Positions 28,201-42,000 are shown, numbered from the stretch's first letter. The stretch: DNA of 64,000 bases from Motacilla alba alba (GCF_015832195.1 NC_052020.1:186001-250000); one strand, 5' to 3'. A program made the numbers and translations. The notes: a model not told the origin generated them from the sequence alone.

Positions 28201-30191
28201 GTGGGCTTTTTGTCCTTTCCTGTTGGTTCCCTTCAGGAAAGTCCTCTCCAGCTGGTGAGATCTGGGCTCAGTTCACTTCTCTTCTGACGCAGTTCCACTC
28301 TCCACACTCTTGTCCCTGTCCATCCCCTCTTCCCTTAGGCAGGGCAGAGGCAGGAAAGCTTTCATTCCCCACCAGAACAGGGAGCAGCAAGGCCCACACT
28401 CATTGCTGCACTGACTGGCTCATAAATCAATCTAAGCCAGAATGCCATTTTCTTTTCTAACTGTTCACCTGACAGGTAGGGAGCAGGAGATGCTGTTACT
28501 GATAATCCGCACCGTGAAATCAGAGACTCTGTCAAAATTAATTCCAAAAACTCAGATGATTAGGTTACTTTATTTCACATTGGAATCACCTGCGGAAGAG
28601 CCTTAGCCACCCCTGCTGGGGCTAAGAGTGAGCAATTTACAATACAGTGACTTCAAACCTGTCTTTCGCTGTCTGAGCTGAGGAAAAGCATTTCTGGCCA
28701 GCTCATTCCTGTGGATGGGCACAGCTATATGGAGCATTCTGTGTGTTACAGGACACCTGAAGCTCTCTGTGCTGCAGCTTCCTGTGAAGGACGGCAACAT
28801 TTGAGTGCCTGGCTCTATTTCCTGGCCGGGGTAATGCTCTTTTGAAATGAAGGACAGAAAGTAGGGGACACAGAAAATGTGCAGGAACAGAATTGTACAA
28901 AAAGATGGCAAACTGGTTTGAAGTTTTAACCTGCTGGTGACTCGTGATTCCTGTCATTGGTCACTCCAAAAGGAAACCAGTAATAGAATTACAAAGAAAC
29001 CCTTCAGTGTGAAAGAAAGAGAAACAGAAATACCAGACATCTGTTGTTAAAAGCAAATAATTTTCTTCTATGCTTGTGGTAGGAAGAATAAGCACCAATG
29101 TTTTCAGAAGGTCATCCATGTCTCTCTTAATTTCCAAAGTCACTTTTCATCTGTTCTTAAGATATGTCTGTCAAGGGGAGATTCGGTGGAAGGCAGAAAA
29201 TAACCATATAAGGCTACACTGATAATTAAAAGCATAAACTAATACCCTGATTACATGTAGAAAGCTACACTGTAAGAGATTAAAACAAGGGGATTACATT
29301 AAATTGAAACAAGGATTAAATATTTTTCCTAGAGGCTTTTAACACATTATCCATAGACCTGCTCATGAGCACAATTTGACTGATGAAAACAAGTTCTTTT
29401 GGAGATAATAGACTAAATAATCACCTAATTAAGCCACGTGAAGTGCAGCACTAGTAAGCTGATGATAGTATGTTTCAGACATGTAAGTGCTCTTTCCATG
29501 AGTCACAGATTTTTGTGTAGGTTTTTTTGTTGTTTTGTTCCTTTTTCCCCAGTCAACTCTATAAAATCCCGAGACTGCCTTAGCAGGATGGTGTTCTGAG
29601 ATCACTCTGCGGTGCTTCCACTCAGCTAACAAGTGGGAAAGGCTGTTCGTAAGCGCTCAGAGAAGGGCAGGAGAGCACGCACTGCAGTGCTGGGGGGCTG
29701 AGGCACAGGAGGAAGCCTGACACTGTTCCATTTCTCATTACAGCAGTAGCCAGGAGGCCGAGAGCAGATGAGGCCTCCTTCTGCCAGGCGCTGCACGGTC
29801 TCACAGCAAATACCTGCACCAAAAGCTGACTCTGCCAGGGAAATCAGACACCCCTCCCTGCTCAAGTCATTCTTCAATAGAAACTGTATCCTCCCAGCCC
29901 AATGCTCCGCAGCAATGCCACCCTGCAATGTCACCTGAGGAGATGCGCTCCCTTCCTCTGCGAGAAGTGCTCGCGTCCACGCAGGAGAAGGGGAAAATTC
30001 CTAAGGTGGCTTGGAAACAACTTAAAAGGAGATTTAAAAAAAGGTGGGGGGAGAGGGGACAAGGAAGTTGAGCAAGACGAGCACCAAAGAGCTGGTGGAA
30101 GCGTGTCCTTAATCCATATGGCAACTACAAAAATACTGCTGAGCTTGCCAGGTACTACATAAATACAGAGGTTTTGCCAAGACACAGAAAG

Positions 30192-30218
30192 ACTCTCTCT
30201 TTCTTTCTTTCTTTCTTT

Positions 30219-30249
<31 letters not shown>

Positions 30250-30280
30250 TCTTGCTTTCTTGCTTGTTTTCTTGCTTTCC
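30192..30280 (+). repeat. compound (TTTC)n(TTGC)n microsatellite
   Basis: A short TTTC run changes to a TTGC run of about seven units and then to a mixture of both. One base change has spread by slippage to make the second repeat type. On the minus strand this produces lysine/serine/glutamine-rich frames that are not genes. Confidence 0.9.
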
Positions 30281-33200
30281 CAAGTAGGGTTCCAATTCTG
30301 AACCCATGGAGTCCCAGCAATTTGAACAAAGCTATTCATGAAATTCAGAGCAGGTGCTGATGATTAGGGGGGGAGCAGGTTGGCAGGAAGGAGGAAAGAG
30401 GTTTTTGGGAGTGGAAACTGTCTTTTCATGGAACATCAATGACTTTCTGGAAAATTTTTGAAACTGAGGTAAGGGGATTGTAATAAAACTTTCCAAATAA
30501 AGCCTGAAGTGTAAACAAGCTGATATGAAGGGAGTGTGTAAAGCCTGCTGAAGTCGTATTTTGAGGGTACACTGTAATGCCCCAGCAGAATGAGTGCTGT
30601 AACACTGTAAGGAATCAGTGGCCAGCTCTGTGTGTCATTCAGCATGTGACAGCGTGTGACAACCCACCCTGCATGGAAGGTTCTGCTCTCATGCGTTTAC
30701 ACAAGTGATGTAGTAAATTATGTGAACAGTGTTTCTCAAAATACCGTTTGACAATTCTGCTTGAAGATAGCTGGCTAATTTGCACACAGAGCCAAGATTT
30801 GCTTTGAGTTTATTAATTTTTTCCTTTCTGTTCAGCTTCCAAGTTCATTTAGCAATGAGAGTTTATAGAAAAGGAGTGACATCCATGTAGGCTACCTGCA
30901 CTTCGCCATGCTCATTTCTCTAAACTTTGTGTGCCAGCTCAGGGGCAATAATATCGAGTGACTTCAAAGGACAACTGCTCCCAACAATCCACAATGGCTT
31001 GTATTTCAACTCGCTAACCAGCACAGCTCACCAGACCTGTTATTTCAAGGCCTCTGCTGCTCTTTTCATGTATTAAGCTACATTCCCAGCTCAGTGAAAA
31101 TTAAAGAGGGGAGAAAAAAATCCTGAAGTTGTGTAGAACTTGGGAGGGAGGTCGGTTTCTGCACACGTGTCTCCAGACACAGGAACACAGATTATTTTTA
31201 AAGTAAACCTGGAACATATGTTTCATGCAAGCAGTTAATAATAAAGCTTGATGACATGTTTTCCTTTTCTCACACCCTCCTACCTGCTTCCCTCCTTTGA
31301 CTGTATCTTGTCTGAAACCTGGACCACAGGTTCTTTGGAAAAGGATCTGTCACCATAAAACAACCAGACTGTGATCTGGCTGCCTGCTTGCTGGTTTGGA
31401 ATCTATGGCAATAATTAATAGGTCATTCATTTCGCATGTCAGTGGTGTTCATTACAGTAAATGTATTTTCCTCCCCTCTTGAAGGCATCAAATGATATTC
31501 CCACAAAGTGCTTATTCAAACTGGCAGCTCTCTTACACAGGCTAAGAACTAGAAATATATCAAATTCGACACAGAGTTTTCATTCTGATGATATTGCTTG
31601 ATAGTGGGTTTTTGAAACAAGGTCAAGGCTAAGAGCTGTGCTGTTTGGCTTATTTTGGGTTTAATGTAGGTGAGTGTAGTTGATGTCAAAGAAGTTTCAG
31701 CTCCAGCCTCAGTTTTCCACTTTCCAAACCTTCACTTACACTGTGAGTGGGGCATATTTACAGCCTGAAGGAAGCTTTTGCCAGCGTGCAAGTCAGCATA
31801 AAACAGTGCCCATTGCTGAAAGGATCAGTTCCACCTTTCCAAGGGCCTTCAATTTCTCATTTTTACTGTACCTTGTCGTTGCCAAAAACATTTGTGTGAC
31901 TGCGCATTGAGCCTCATCAGAGCCTCGCCTAAATTAAAGTTCCTTTTTTTTTTTTTCAGTGCCTGGTCCCATGAACTCCTGTACAGGCACAACAGAAAGT
32001 GCCACGTAGGGTCAGAAAAAACGTGGCCAAGGGCAGCAAACACACAGAACCTGTGTAGGAGTGCTTTGTAATGCTTGTTTAAAGGGTGCCTGAAACTAAG
32101 GCCTGATGGTACTGTGATTTATATCTCCTGGACAGAAGTTTTGATTTCTGGAGCTATTGCCTGAGAAAAGCCTGGTGGCCTCCGTCCACGATGATTCCTT
32201 TGAGAAGCAGGCTGTTGAATAGATAGGGCAACCTGATACCATACACGGTTTGTAGTGCTGTTAGGTTTTCATTTAATTCACGGCTATCTGTATCTGTCTT
32301 AGGAACAGGGAAAGATTAGGTGGGAATCGACTCTGAAAGATAGAAAAGAAGGGTATTACAATACCCCCAAAGCCTGTGTTTGTTGGATCTCTCTTGGTGG
32401 TGCCAGAAGGTAGATTTCCGTCATGGTGTAGGTCAGGGCTTTTTTCTGCTGCTATCTCCCTCTCCCATTCTGTCTGAACTGCAAAGGAGATAAAAATTCT
32501 GCCCTTCTACCTGTGATTCTGAATCAGCTCTTCTAACCCTTGGCCATGTGCCCAGCAAAACCCCAGAGCCAAATTCCCTGACAAGCATCCTGTGGCTTGT
32601 CTCTATTATCTGAGTGAGGATATACAAGCCCAGAAAAAGGGAAGGGAGAAGTGCCTGGTCCAATGCAAACAGTGATTTCCTCTTCTATACTAATGTTTTA
32701 ATAATGGTTTGAGAGTGATAGGGATTTGTGAGGATGCTGGAGTTAATCTGTGAGCCTCTTGCACTTGTAATTGTTTAAACATCAAATAAATTTACCAGAT
32801 TTCACCTCCAGTAAATGCCCCTTAGAGTTCACTCTAGCTCCCAGCATACCCCTGAGACTGCAGTGCCACCTGCAGCGTTCTCAGCCCTGTCCTCACGGGG
32901 CAGGGCCCAGCAGCTCTGCAGGGCCATCGTCTCATTTGGGCTGTGGAGAAGCCAAGGGCAAGGTGCCCACGAGCACGGCCCTCAGCAGCCTGAAGCAAAA
33001 GTGGGTTTGTCCTGATTTGATGGGTTTTCCCAGCTGAGGATGAGTGGGCAGACTCTGCTTTACAACTTCGAATTCCCTGCCTGCCTTCACCTCGTGCTGC
33101 ACAGGCGCCTGATGCCTCTGTCAGCAGCTCAGTGATGCGCAGCCTCTCGCAGCTCATTTCTGTAGCTGCTCACTTTTATTTGCCCAGTGTGGTAATGGAG

Positions 33201-33610
33201 AACTTGCGCAAAGCCAGCTCAGGTTTATGGCTCTCATCAGTGCCTGCTGTGAGCAGGTCCTTGCACCACCCATCCTTACATCCACCCAGCCCTTACAGCA
33301 GGGGGGCTCCCCTGCCCCAGTTGTTCTTCGGCTCTGCTTCCACAAAAATCCCAGTTCCTCACTCTGGACGTGTCTGACGCTTCCAAATGCCACTGCACTG
33401 CCCCTGCAGTGGCCAGAGCTGAGGACAGTGCACTGCTACTTGTACCTGAGGGAGCCCCTCGTGCCATCACAAAGTGAAGGGACGATGCCATCACCCCTTG
33501 GTGTATCTTTCTACTTGCTTTGCACACAAGGTAACACCACAGAATCTCAGTCCTGGCACGATTTTTAAATCACACTCAATTGGAAACGCTTGTTTAGCCT
33601 TATTAAGAGT

Positions 33611-33616
33611 TTTATT
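33611..33616 (-). terminator. possible distal poly(A) signal of RASSF10
   Basis: An AATAAA on the minus strand lies about 1.7 kb downstream of the RASSF10 stop. It would define a longer 3'UTR isoform. The sequence between the two candidate signals is AT-rich and repeat-free, as expected of a 3'UTR. There is no transcript evidence. Confidence 0.25.
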
Positions 33617-34244
33617 AGCTCTAAAAATAGGTTCTTAAATATCCTCCAAGGTTGACTAAATATGAAAAACAATTATATAGTCAGTGTTTAAAATAAACCA
33701 CAGTTTGTTATAACTGAGACCCATTCAGTGGAATAACATTTATCAAGAGTCATAGCATATAGAAAATTGTACAGCCTCTGCAAATCCACAGACAGTATTT
33801 CTCTGCTTGCTTTCAATCTGAGCAGCTCCTGAACCTTAATTTTCTGATGTCCATCAGAATTCTTACCAACAAGAGCACCGCAAGCGTGGAATGCGGTCTT
33901 TGGGTGAGAAGGCTGCGAGGTTTTCAATGAAAATAAAGAACTGGTCTATTGGTGTACCCCTTTTTTATACCATTTCTTATTGTTAAATGAAAACTTTTAT
34001 AAATAATCTTACATAAATAATAATCTCAGAAGCTTTTTAAAAGTTCACACCATCAGTGGGACCTGACTCAACATTCTCTGGTCTCTCACTGCTCAAAGTA
34101 TTTCTGCAATTATTCCGGAATACAAGAATCCTGGATGTCTCTTATTGCAAGAGCAGACCATATATTTTGGGCAAGAGTTAAGCTGCAGAGGAAGATTTGG
34201 CAGTTAAGTGAAATGCATGTTACAGCTGATGGCTGCTTTTTTGT

Positions 34245-34250
34245 TTTATT
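34245..34250 (-). terminator. possible proximal poly(A) signal of RASSF10
   Basis: This is the first canonical AATAAA that I find on the minus strand downstream of the RASSF10 stop codon, about 1.07 kb away. It would give a 3'UTR of roughly 1.1 kb. I saw no nearer AATAAA or ATTAAA in the correct orientation. Confidence 0.4.
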
Positions 34251-35319
34251 GGAATAACTGAAAAGATTAAGCTGTAGTGCAGGTAGGGCTTGAGTCATGC
34301 TTTTATCCTTGCATCTCTTGGCCTGATATGAACTATGTTATTAAAAACGGTAGCTCAACCTGATTCTGTACTTTGTTTATCTACAACCAAGCTCAGCCAA
34401 AGATCAGCTAGCCTAGTGAAAAAATGTAGTTGAAGGCTGCGTACATACAGGCACTGCTAATTGCCTTCCGTGACTGTCAAACGACTACAGATACTAACAG
34501 ATTTCTTAGTATGCCTTTAAACAAAGCACTCTTATCTATGCATAAGGAAAAGCACTACGCAGAGCAGAGTTAATACATCTTAACCTATATCTTGATTTAG
34601 TTTGTTGTTTAGAAAAAGAAAAAAAAGGGAGTGATTTATCACCCCTTTTCGTTGCCAAAAGGAACTGCAGTACCGTCCAAAAGCTGGCGCCCTGGGAGAT
34701 CCCAGTGTCAGCGGGACCGACGCCTCCTTCCCTCCGCAGTGTTTAAATGATCAGCAGCTTTGGTGTGGCGACTTTTTGCCTGTAAAGGAGCGGGGTGTAT
34801 TTGTGACGGCCAGTAGGGCCCGGTACAGCCCACGGCAAGCCACCGTCTGACTCTGCAACGCCGGGAACCCGTTCGGGAGATGCTGACCCCCGCTCGGGAG
34901 CGCGTCCTGGCCCTTGGCTCGGGAAGAGCTTACCCGGAGCAGCCCCGGACTAACTCCCTGGGAGATCGTGGGCAGCCGGAGGCTTAAAAGGCCCGGCAAG
35001 AGAAGCTTCGGAGGGAAGCAAGCGGCAGGATTTAAGGAGCGAGCAATCCCAGCAGTGAATGAAACACAAACACGCTGCGGGTTTTCTCTTCCTTAGATAA
35101 AAGTACCGGCGAGCCAGCCTAAAGGCTGCCCGCGGACGACTAGTCAGAACAAGTTCAAACTCCAGAGCTCAAATTAAAATGTTTCCTCTGTGTGACTGCC
35201 TCCTGCGCCGGGAGGTTCCTCGCCTGCCCCACACTTGCCCGCAGTCCTCCGCCGCCCTCTGCCCCGGCACCGCGCTCCGCCCGCCCTGCGCCCGGGCTGC
35301 CTGCTGGGGCGGCCGGGCG
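34251..35319 (-). other. probable RASSF10 3'UTR
   Basis: This is the sequence between the RASSF10 stop and the first minus-strand AATAAA. The half nearest the gene is CpG-rich (34680-35110) and the far half is AT-rich. There is no sign of a further coding exon. The protein already ends at the family's conserved C-terminus, so no splicing out of this region is needed. Confidence 0.4.
34680..35110. promoter_or_regulatory. second CpG-rich patch downstream of RASSF10
   Basis: About 430 bases are clearly CpG-richer than the flanks. The patch is separated from the coding CpG island by about 100 bases of AT-richer DNA. It contains a TTAAAA box near 34984 in plus orientation, next to a GC-rich stretch. 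It may be the shore of the RASSF10 island or the start of an antisense or independent transcript. Base composition is the only evidence. Confidence 0.35.
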
Positions 35320-36651
35320 CTACACCAGGGACTCGCAGACGGGCAGCGAGTCCGAGTCCTGGCTGTGCATGGAGCTCAGCCCCGTGTCCGAGTCCTCGTC
35401 GTTGTCGGCGCGGTCCTTGCGCAGCGCCTGCTCCAGCCAGCCGCCCCCGCCCGCCGCCGGCCGCCCCCCGCCCGCCGCCCCGCGCGGCTCCGCCGGCGCC
35501 TCCGCCACGTCCAGGGTGCCCAGCGTCTCCAGCAGGCGCTGCAGCTCCCGCTCCTTGTCCTCCCACGCCCGCTGCGTGCAGTCCAGGTCGGTCTTGACGG
35601 CCTCCAGGTCCGTGCTCAGCTTGAGGCCGATGTAGAGGCTGGTGCTCAGCTGGGTCTTGACCCGCTCGTGCTCCAGGTGCAGCTCGCCCTCGCCGCCGCT
35701 CAGCTCCGTGGTGTCGCAGTCCGTGTCGGCCAGCCCGGCCCCCGCTGCCAGCTCCAGCTCCTCCCGCCGCCGCTTCATCCAGCGCTCGTTGAGCTCCTCC
35801 TGGATCTCGGCGGCCAGGTGCTCCAGCAGCTCCTCCTGCTGCGCCCGCTGCTCCTGCAGCTGCAGCACCTCCTCGCACTTCCTGGCGTAGTCCTCCTCGG
35901 GGCGGCCGGCGGCGGGCTGGCCCGGCTCCCGGCCCGGCTCGGGCTCGCCGCCGCCCGTGCCCACCAGGTAGGTGTCCTGCACGTAGTTGACGCCGTGCCG
36001 CTTCATGCGGTCCAGGTGGATCTTGGCCTCGTACCTGTCGATCTCGCGGTCCAGCTCGCGGAGCCGCTGGATCTGCTGTCGGATGGTGTGGTCCTGCGAG
36101 AGCACCAGGTGCACCAGCGTCTCCATCCTCTCCGCCGACGAGGCCTCCCGGGCCAGCGGCTGCTGCCGCTTCTTGTTGATCTTGGCCAGTTTGCGGAAGG
36201 CTTTCCGCACCACCCGCCGCTGCCGCTCCTGCGTGAGCGCCAGGCTGGCTCGGGCCGCCCCCAGGCCGCGGCCGGGGCGCTCCCTGCTCAGCACCACCCG
36301 CGCCTCGGCGCTGCGCGGCCCGGCGTTGGGCAGCGAAGCCTCGCTGCGCACCAGCACGAAGCGCACGTTCTCCTGCTCGTCCCCCCACGCCACCCAGAGC
36401 CGCAGGATCTTCGTCTTGTTGGGCAGGATCCTCTCGAAGCCGCGCCACTTCTCCACGATGCAGTAGGAGTGCGGCGGCCCCGACAGCATCCCGCCGGCGG
36501 GCTCGGGCGGCGCCGGGCGCTGCCGCCGGTGGTGGCTGTCCTCCAGCAGCACCCGCACCACGTCCGAGCAGGTGGTCCGCCGGGAGAGCCCGGAGATCAG
36601 CTTCTCCTCCTGGCAGATCCACACCGAGATCTTCCGCTCCTCGGGCTCCAT
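35320..36651 (-). CDS. RASSF10: Ras association domain-containing protein 10
   Basis: This intact single-exon gene encodes 443 residues. RASSF7-10 proteins have an N-terminal RAS-association domain and a coiled-coil tail. They act as scaffolds without enzyme activity, and RASSF10 is linked to centrosome and mitotic control and to growth suppression. The start fits the family: the protein opens [18 protein letters not shown] and the RA domain begins at once, about residues 5-105, including [20 protein letters not shown] basic stretch at 145-164 could be a nuclear signal. Coiled-coil regions lie at about 175-220, 255-305 and 325-380. A Gly/Ala/Pro-rich spacer (385-405) precedes the acidic-serine C-terminus ending in CESLV, a RASSF10 hallmark. 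Human RASSF10 is about 507 residues; the difference lies mainly in acidic or low-complexity linkers after residue 40 and around 165-175 and 235-255. No frameshift is seen. The whole coding region is CpG-rich, and a long open frame on the plus strand is only its antisense shadow. Confidence 0.97.
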   Translation of the reverse strand: MEPEERKISVWICQEEKLISGLSRRTTCSDVVRVLLEDSHHRRQRPAPPEPAGGMLSGPPHSYCIVEKWRGFERILPNKTKILRLWVAWGDEQENVRFVLVRSEASLPNAGPRSAEARVVLSRERPGRGLGAARASLALTQERQRRVVRKAFRKLAKINKKRQQPLAREASSAERMETLVHLVLSQDHTIRQQIQRLRELDREIDRYEAKIHLDRMKRHGVNYVQDTYLVGTGGGEPEPGREPGQPAAGRPEEDYARKCEEVLQLQEQRAQQEELLEHLAAEIQEELNERWMKRRREELELAAGAGLADTDCDTTELSGGEGELHLEHERVKTQLSTSLYIGLKLSTDLEAVKTDLDCTQRAWEDKERELQRLLETLGTLDVAEAPAEPRGAAGGGRPAAGGGGWLEQALRKDRADNDEDSDTGLSSMHSQDSDSLPVCESLV

Positions 36652-37150
36652 CGGGGGCGGCTGCGGGCGGGCGGCCGGGGCCGCGGGCTCAGCGCCGGTC
36701 GGGCAGCCGCTCCATGGGCAGCGCTCCGCGGAGGCGCGGCGCTGCCCGTCCCGTCCCGTCCCGTCCGCCCGGCTTCGGCGCGGCCGGGATGCCTTGCCGT
36801 CCCCTCCCCGCCCGCGGCACCCCGCCCGTGCGCTCCGCCGGCCGCTCCACCCCTTCCTGCCCGGTGCGGCGGGGCCGCCGGGGGCGGGGGGGCCGGCCCG
36901 GGGCGCCGGGAGCCGCGCGGTGCCGCCGCTGCCCGCGCCCCCGCGGGACTCGCTGTGCCCCCGTGGGCGCCCCGCGGCTCACGCCCCGCGGCCCGCGCAG
37001 AGATCCGCAGCGCGGACACTGCGGGGCAGGTGGCCGTCGCCTGCGTGTCCTCCTCCTCCGTGCCCTGCCTGTGCCGCGAACGAGCGAGCGAGCGGCGTCG
37101 GGGACCTTCCGAAGTGCCGAGGGACAAGAGCGAATCCTGGAGCTTCAAAG
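36652..37150 (-). promoter_or_regulatory. RASSF10: RASSF10 CpG-island promoter and 5'UTR
   Basis: About 500 bases directly upstream of the start codon are extremely GC- and CpG-rich, with GC-box-like GGGCGGG motifs and no TATA box that I can place. Composition falls sharply at about 37150. RASSF10 promoters are known CpG islands that become methylated and silenced in mammalian tumours. The transcription start cannot be fixed from sequence. The opposite edge could also fire divergently, as is common for such islands. Confidence 0.75.
36689..36715 (-). other. possible upstream ORF in RASSF10 leader
   Basis: An ATG in a favourable +4 G context opens an 8-codon frame (MERLPDRR, then TGA) that ends 37 bases before the RASSF10 start codon. 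If the transcript begins upstream of this ATG, ribosomes would meet it first and main-frame translation could be reduced or depend on reinitiation. The same frame stays open further upstream to 36982, so a longer start would give a longer upstream peptide. It depends entirely on where transcription starts. Confidence 0.4.
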
Positions 37151-39035
37151 GGAAAGCCAGAACTAGTGAGGAATTTCCAGTTTTAGTAAATCATCCGCCT
37201 GTAATTAGGAAATTCATGTTTGTGAAGCGCTTTGCAGATGAAATATGCAAAGGACGGGAATGTCTAAGTGTTATTAAAATACTAGCTGAGCCAGATTTTA
37301 ATGGGAGCTTGCTGTGGTGTACTTTGATGGGAACGGGATCGGTCTCGGAGTGCCGATTGAAATTAGAAGATGTGAAAAATAGTAATAAAACGCAGGGTTA
37401 TGGCACTGATTTTCACTGATTGCATCACAGGGTTCACGGACCTAGGCTTTTCTAAGTGATTAAAAAAGTACTATAATGGGCAAAGAAAGAAAACTCTCTC
37501 AAACCTGAAGGCTGATCTGTACCTTCCGAGGGAGTTTTAGAGCCAATAAAATCGGTGTGCCGCGTGGAGAAGGTTTTTGCCTGGATAAGGTTTGTGTTCC
37601 AGTCAGTGGAACAGAACGGAGTCATGGCATTGCAGCCTAACTCCTGTCATTCTGCTGTTAGAAAGAGCGGAGCTGGGGCACGCCAAACAGCGAGGGAGCA
37701 ATCATGTAGCCCAATGTCCTCTTTTCCCCTAAAGTAACAGGCTCGGTGTGGGCAGTGGCTGTGCGAGCTTCTGCATTTCCACGCAAGGACCAGTCCTGGG
37801 GAAGAAATCCTGCCCCTGCTCTGGCTATGTAATTCAGCTAATTGCGGTGGTGGTGTGTGACGTGCAGCCTCCTGTCCCCGAGGAAGTGGGCTGAGGGACC
37901 ACTGACCGCCAGCATTCCTGCAGCTGAAGATCACAGGGACCACGCTCCTGCTGCCAGCGTCCCTTTCCTGTACTGCTGCAGGTCAAAGGATCCCAAACCC
38001 AGCTGGCCACTGCGTGTTGCAATGAGGGCACGTGAGATAGGGGTGATGGCAGCAGGCTGGATTTGCTTCCTGACCACAGCCACTTTGCCTTAAAGCTGCA
38101 TATTCCTGTCCCACGGCAAAGCCTGGCACTGCCAGCTCCAAGGGCAAGATGTTTTGCTCTCAGGATGTGTCAGAAGTGCTGGATCGCTGTGCTTTGTGTT
38201 TGCTGATGGCAGGGTACCCAAGGTGTGCAGGTGTTGTGTTCAGTGGGTTGGTTATGCCCCAGAGCATCATCGCCTCTGGGTCAGAGGAATTAGAGTCCAG
38301 CGGTGGTGGTCCTGTAAGAGAGCAAAATGACCTTAGCAAAGAGGGTGGTCAGGACTCTGGGTCACCCCTGACAGCTCACACTGCCCCAGAATAATAGGGT
38401 GTTGGGCAGGAAAGGGATGTGAAACAGGACACTGTGATTCAGCTTTGACTCTGGGAGGTTCAAAATTTGAAAAAAAAACCCTTCAGGAGAGTAGGAGAAG
38501 AAGCCTTGTTGCTTTCATCAGGCTGGCAGAAAGCTGGAAGAACAGAGCATTCCTTTTTGTCTTCTGAAGAATCAGGTGCAGCAAAGGGATTCATGAGGCA
38601 GTGAGAAACTGTCCAACTCCTTTACAGGTGGTTCCTTGCCTTTCCCATTTAGTTTTGATCTTGTTTTACATGTGTTTCCTATGAGAATGTCTTTGTACCT
38701 ATTTTCTTTTGGCAAAGAACAGTACAGGAAGAGCAGGTTGCGATGTGAAGAGGCATCTTATGCTCCCCACAGGTCAAGCTGCTCCAACTCGTCTGACTGC
38801 CTGTATCTATCCGGTATCCAAGCCTGGCTTTGTGCAATGAAGTTGCAAGATGATCATTCCACCTTTCCATGACCGCATCTCTGTGGATGGAAAGCTGGCT
38901 CTGCCTCCCCAGTGAAGCCCCCAAGGCAGCATTGCCAGAGAGAGGATGAAGATGTTGGCAGTTTGGTTGGAAGCAGTACAGTACAATCAAGATTAAGAAG
39001 ATAAACACTTGACTTTGGTAGGATATACCTATTAG

Positions 39036-39069
<34 letters not shown>

Positions 39070-42000
39070 TCCATGGTTAAAAAGATGGCATTCAAAATTC
39101 ACGTTGCTGCATCTCAGGTTTGACCCTCAGGAATTTGGGTTTAATCTGTCTGCAAACTCAGGAAACTGCTGGCAAAGCTTCAAAAGTTTATAGTGCTGTA
39201 TCTGAAGCAAAGTTTGGGCCCTGCTGTGCTGAATCCCAAAAGGCAACCGAAGGCAGGCAACATTTTGCCTTTCCTCCCAGGACCTTAAAGCATCCTGCAG
39301 AGGAAGGTGGCGCTCTTATCTAATTTTAAATACAAGAATGCTCTGGCATGAAGGAATCGAGAGCCCTGCCTAAGGCTGTACAGCAAGGCAGGGGCAGCAT
39401 CATGAAGCAAATCAGGTTCCTTCACTCTGGCACCATTAGGCACTGAACCCCATCCTCTCCTCCGTTAGAAAGGGAGGTGAGGAGGAATATATTAGTTCAG
39501 CAGCTACAGAAGGTGACAGAAACAAAGTGCAAGCTCAGCAGACAGTATTTCCCTCTGGTGAAGCAATGGGAGAAGGTGGCACACGGGATCCTTCAAACGT
39601 CTCCTCCCTGGTGGAGGCAAATCTCCTCCAGCCGACTGTGCCTGCAAACCAGCAGCACTCAACAGCATCACTGGAATATCACATTGGAGAGAAGGACGGC
39701 TGCTCCCCTCTCCACTCCCTTCCCCACAGAGCAGCGATGCATGAGGTCTTCTACAGCTTCTGCAACAAGCATATCACATAATTAAAATTTAAAAAGTAGT
39801 AACTGTGGTCTCCTGTAAAGCAGAGGCTGTTTCTGTACTGCCTTCTCACTGCACAGCTGACACCATGCTCTTTTTCTGAAGCACAAACTTCCTTGGCAGA
39901 ACGCTATCCAGAATTTCCTTCATGGCCTGTATGGTTTTGGTTTGTTTTATAAATTGCAAAAATTCAAAGTTGATGATACTCTTAAGAGCTGCCTAAGCCC
40001 CAAAGGGAGATTTTTGAGGTTAATATTTTAGGCTGTATCGAAAAGTTCAAGTCCAGGTATAGACTAGTTTATTTTTATGAACTAGAGGAGAATTACAAGG
40101 CCAGGGGATGAGAAATCAGATATATTATGGTATTTCACATGACATTCTTTCTATTCTTTCCTTTTCATTGAGGTGTGCAATTAACTTACCAAGTATTTTG
40201 AGATAAGAAGAGCATTCCTATTAGGGGGTTGGATGGTGAGGTATCTATTTCTGGTTTGTGGGTTTGTTTTTTTTTAATTTGAGCTGAACTATCACAATGA
40301 AATTGCAGCCCTGATTTTTTTTTAATAAAATTATACAAGACCTTATCTTTAATTCTTTGAAATGAAACCAAATAAATACAAATGTAGTTTCTGCTTCCAT
40401 AATTCATATAGCAGGAATGAGGAGGAACTCTTAGAACCCTCTATTTGGGACACAGAATTAATTTCTTTTAAATGCATTTAAATGGAGAAAGGGTACGGAG
40501 TCATTCAGGGTATTTTTTCTTTTTTTCCACAGTGAAGTTGCTTTTACTTTTTACATCACTCTCAGGACAATTTACGTATTTTTCCTGAGGTTACAGTTCA
40601 AAAGAATACAGCCTAGGTGGATGAGCAAAGGCAGGCTGGAACTGGTAATCTTTTGAGCCATCACTGTCTGGAGAAGCCGCTCTTTGTTGTGATGCTGAGC
40701 AGCAATGCTGCTTTCCCAGCTCCTCTTCCTCTGTTCCTGTTCATCTCATTTTGTGAGGTTTAGCTCTCAGTCCCTTTTGTTTGTTGCTTTCTAGCGTTTT
40801 GCCCCAACAAACGTGGATGAAGTCCTGGGACAGAATCTGACTGGGAGTGTTGCAAGCTTCTGCAATGGCTGCTGACCTTTGCAGACGGATGAACAGGGAA
40901 GGGGCTACTTGAACCTGCAGGTCACTCTCTCACGGGTGCTTTTCTCTTTTGTACCCAGTTTTTCCTGATGTATAAAGCTGAATAACCAAATCATGCTGTG
41001 AATAACCAAATCATCCCTAGTTAGCAAGCACGGAATGAAACACTTGAAAAACAACCCCTGTGTTAGCAGCAGTATGCAGACTCCAGTCAAAACAGTTGGT
41101 AGTCTTAGACTTTGACTTGGAAGAAAGTTGTTCAGTTTGTATCTGAGCAGCTTTAGACTGGAGAGTGCTTTTTACTTTCAGGTGTTGTGCTGAAGACAAT
41201 GAAGGAACTGGCACTTTTGTTAAAGATGACTTGTAAGAAATGTAATGAACAGCTGAAGAGCTTCTGCAAGCAATAAGCTCTGTGACCTCTTGACCTGTTT
41301 CCTTCAGTTCCTGGCAGCTGATGGGCGCTGTCCTGCTTCTGAACTCCACCTGTGCAACCAGTATAGGTGACATATCTGGAAATCTGGAGTCATTCCTTGC
41401 CTCACATGGCTGGTGGTGCCTCCATCCTTGTGAGATCCTTTTGGGAAGACTGTGGTGTGGCCCGTTTGCATAATGGCAGCTGATACTGGGTTATATTGCT
41501 TTGAATGCTTCGTCCAATGTCTTCTTTTTTCATGTGCACACACCAAGAGTACAAACAGGTATGTCAGAAGGAAACTATCTCCAGTGAAATCAGTGGGGGC
41601 TGCATGGGTAAATCCCTCTGCAGTGCTTTCAAAGGGCAGGTATGTCTATAGACTGCCATTAAGGAAAATTGTCAAGACGTATATTTATATTCAAGTGCAG
41701 CCTGGCAGTCTTGATGGGCTAGATGTGATGTAAATGCATGGGAGGAGACTGTCCCTGCCTTGAAGGCTCAGCCAATGTCATGCATCAGAGTAGGGGCACA
41801 GCAGAGATCAGTGCTGAGAATCCAGATTTCCAGCTTCTCATCTTTGATCAGGATCTTTAGCAATCTGTGTTTGTTTCTTTGTTATATATACTCTTGGGAC
41901 AGAAAAGAATCCTTCTTCCTTCACACCTTCTGTTTCAGATTTTCTTTTGATATAAATGAAGAGAACAGAAATAGTTAAACGGAGCAGAAAACTTTTTCCT

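Larger units (their letters stand above)
20590..33600. other. long non-coding stretch, no gene seen
   Basis: No supported gene lies in this 13 kb. It is mostly unique AT-rich sequence, with a CpG cluster near 24.1 kb, an AT-rich block at 24.64-25.23 kb, a poly(A) run near 22.6 kb and a compound microsatellite near 30.2 kb, all listed separately. Open frames here (up to 176 codons at 26862-27392, minus) show no family features. Confidence 0.55.
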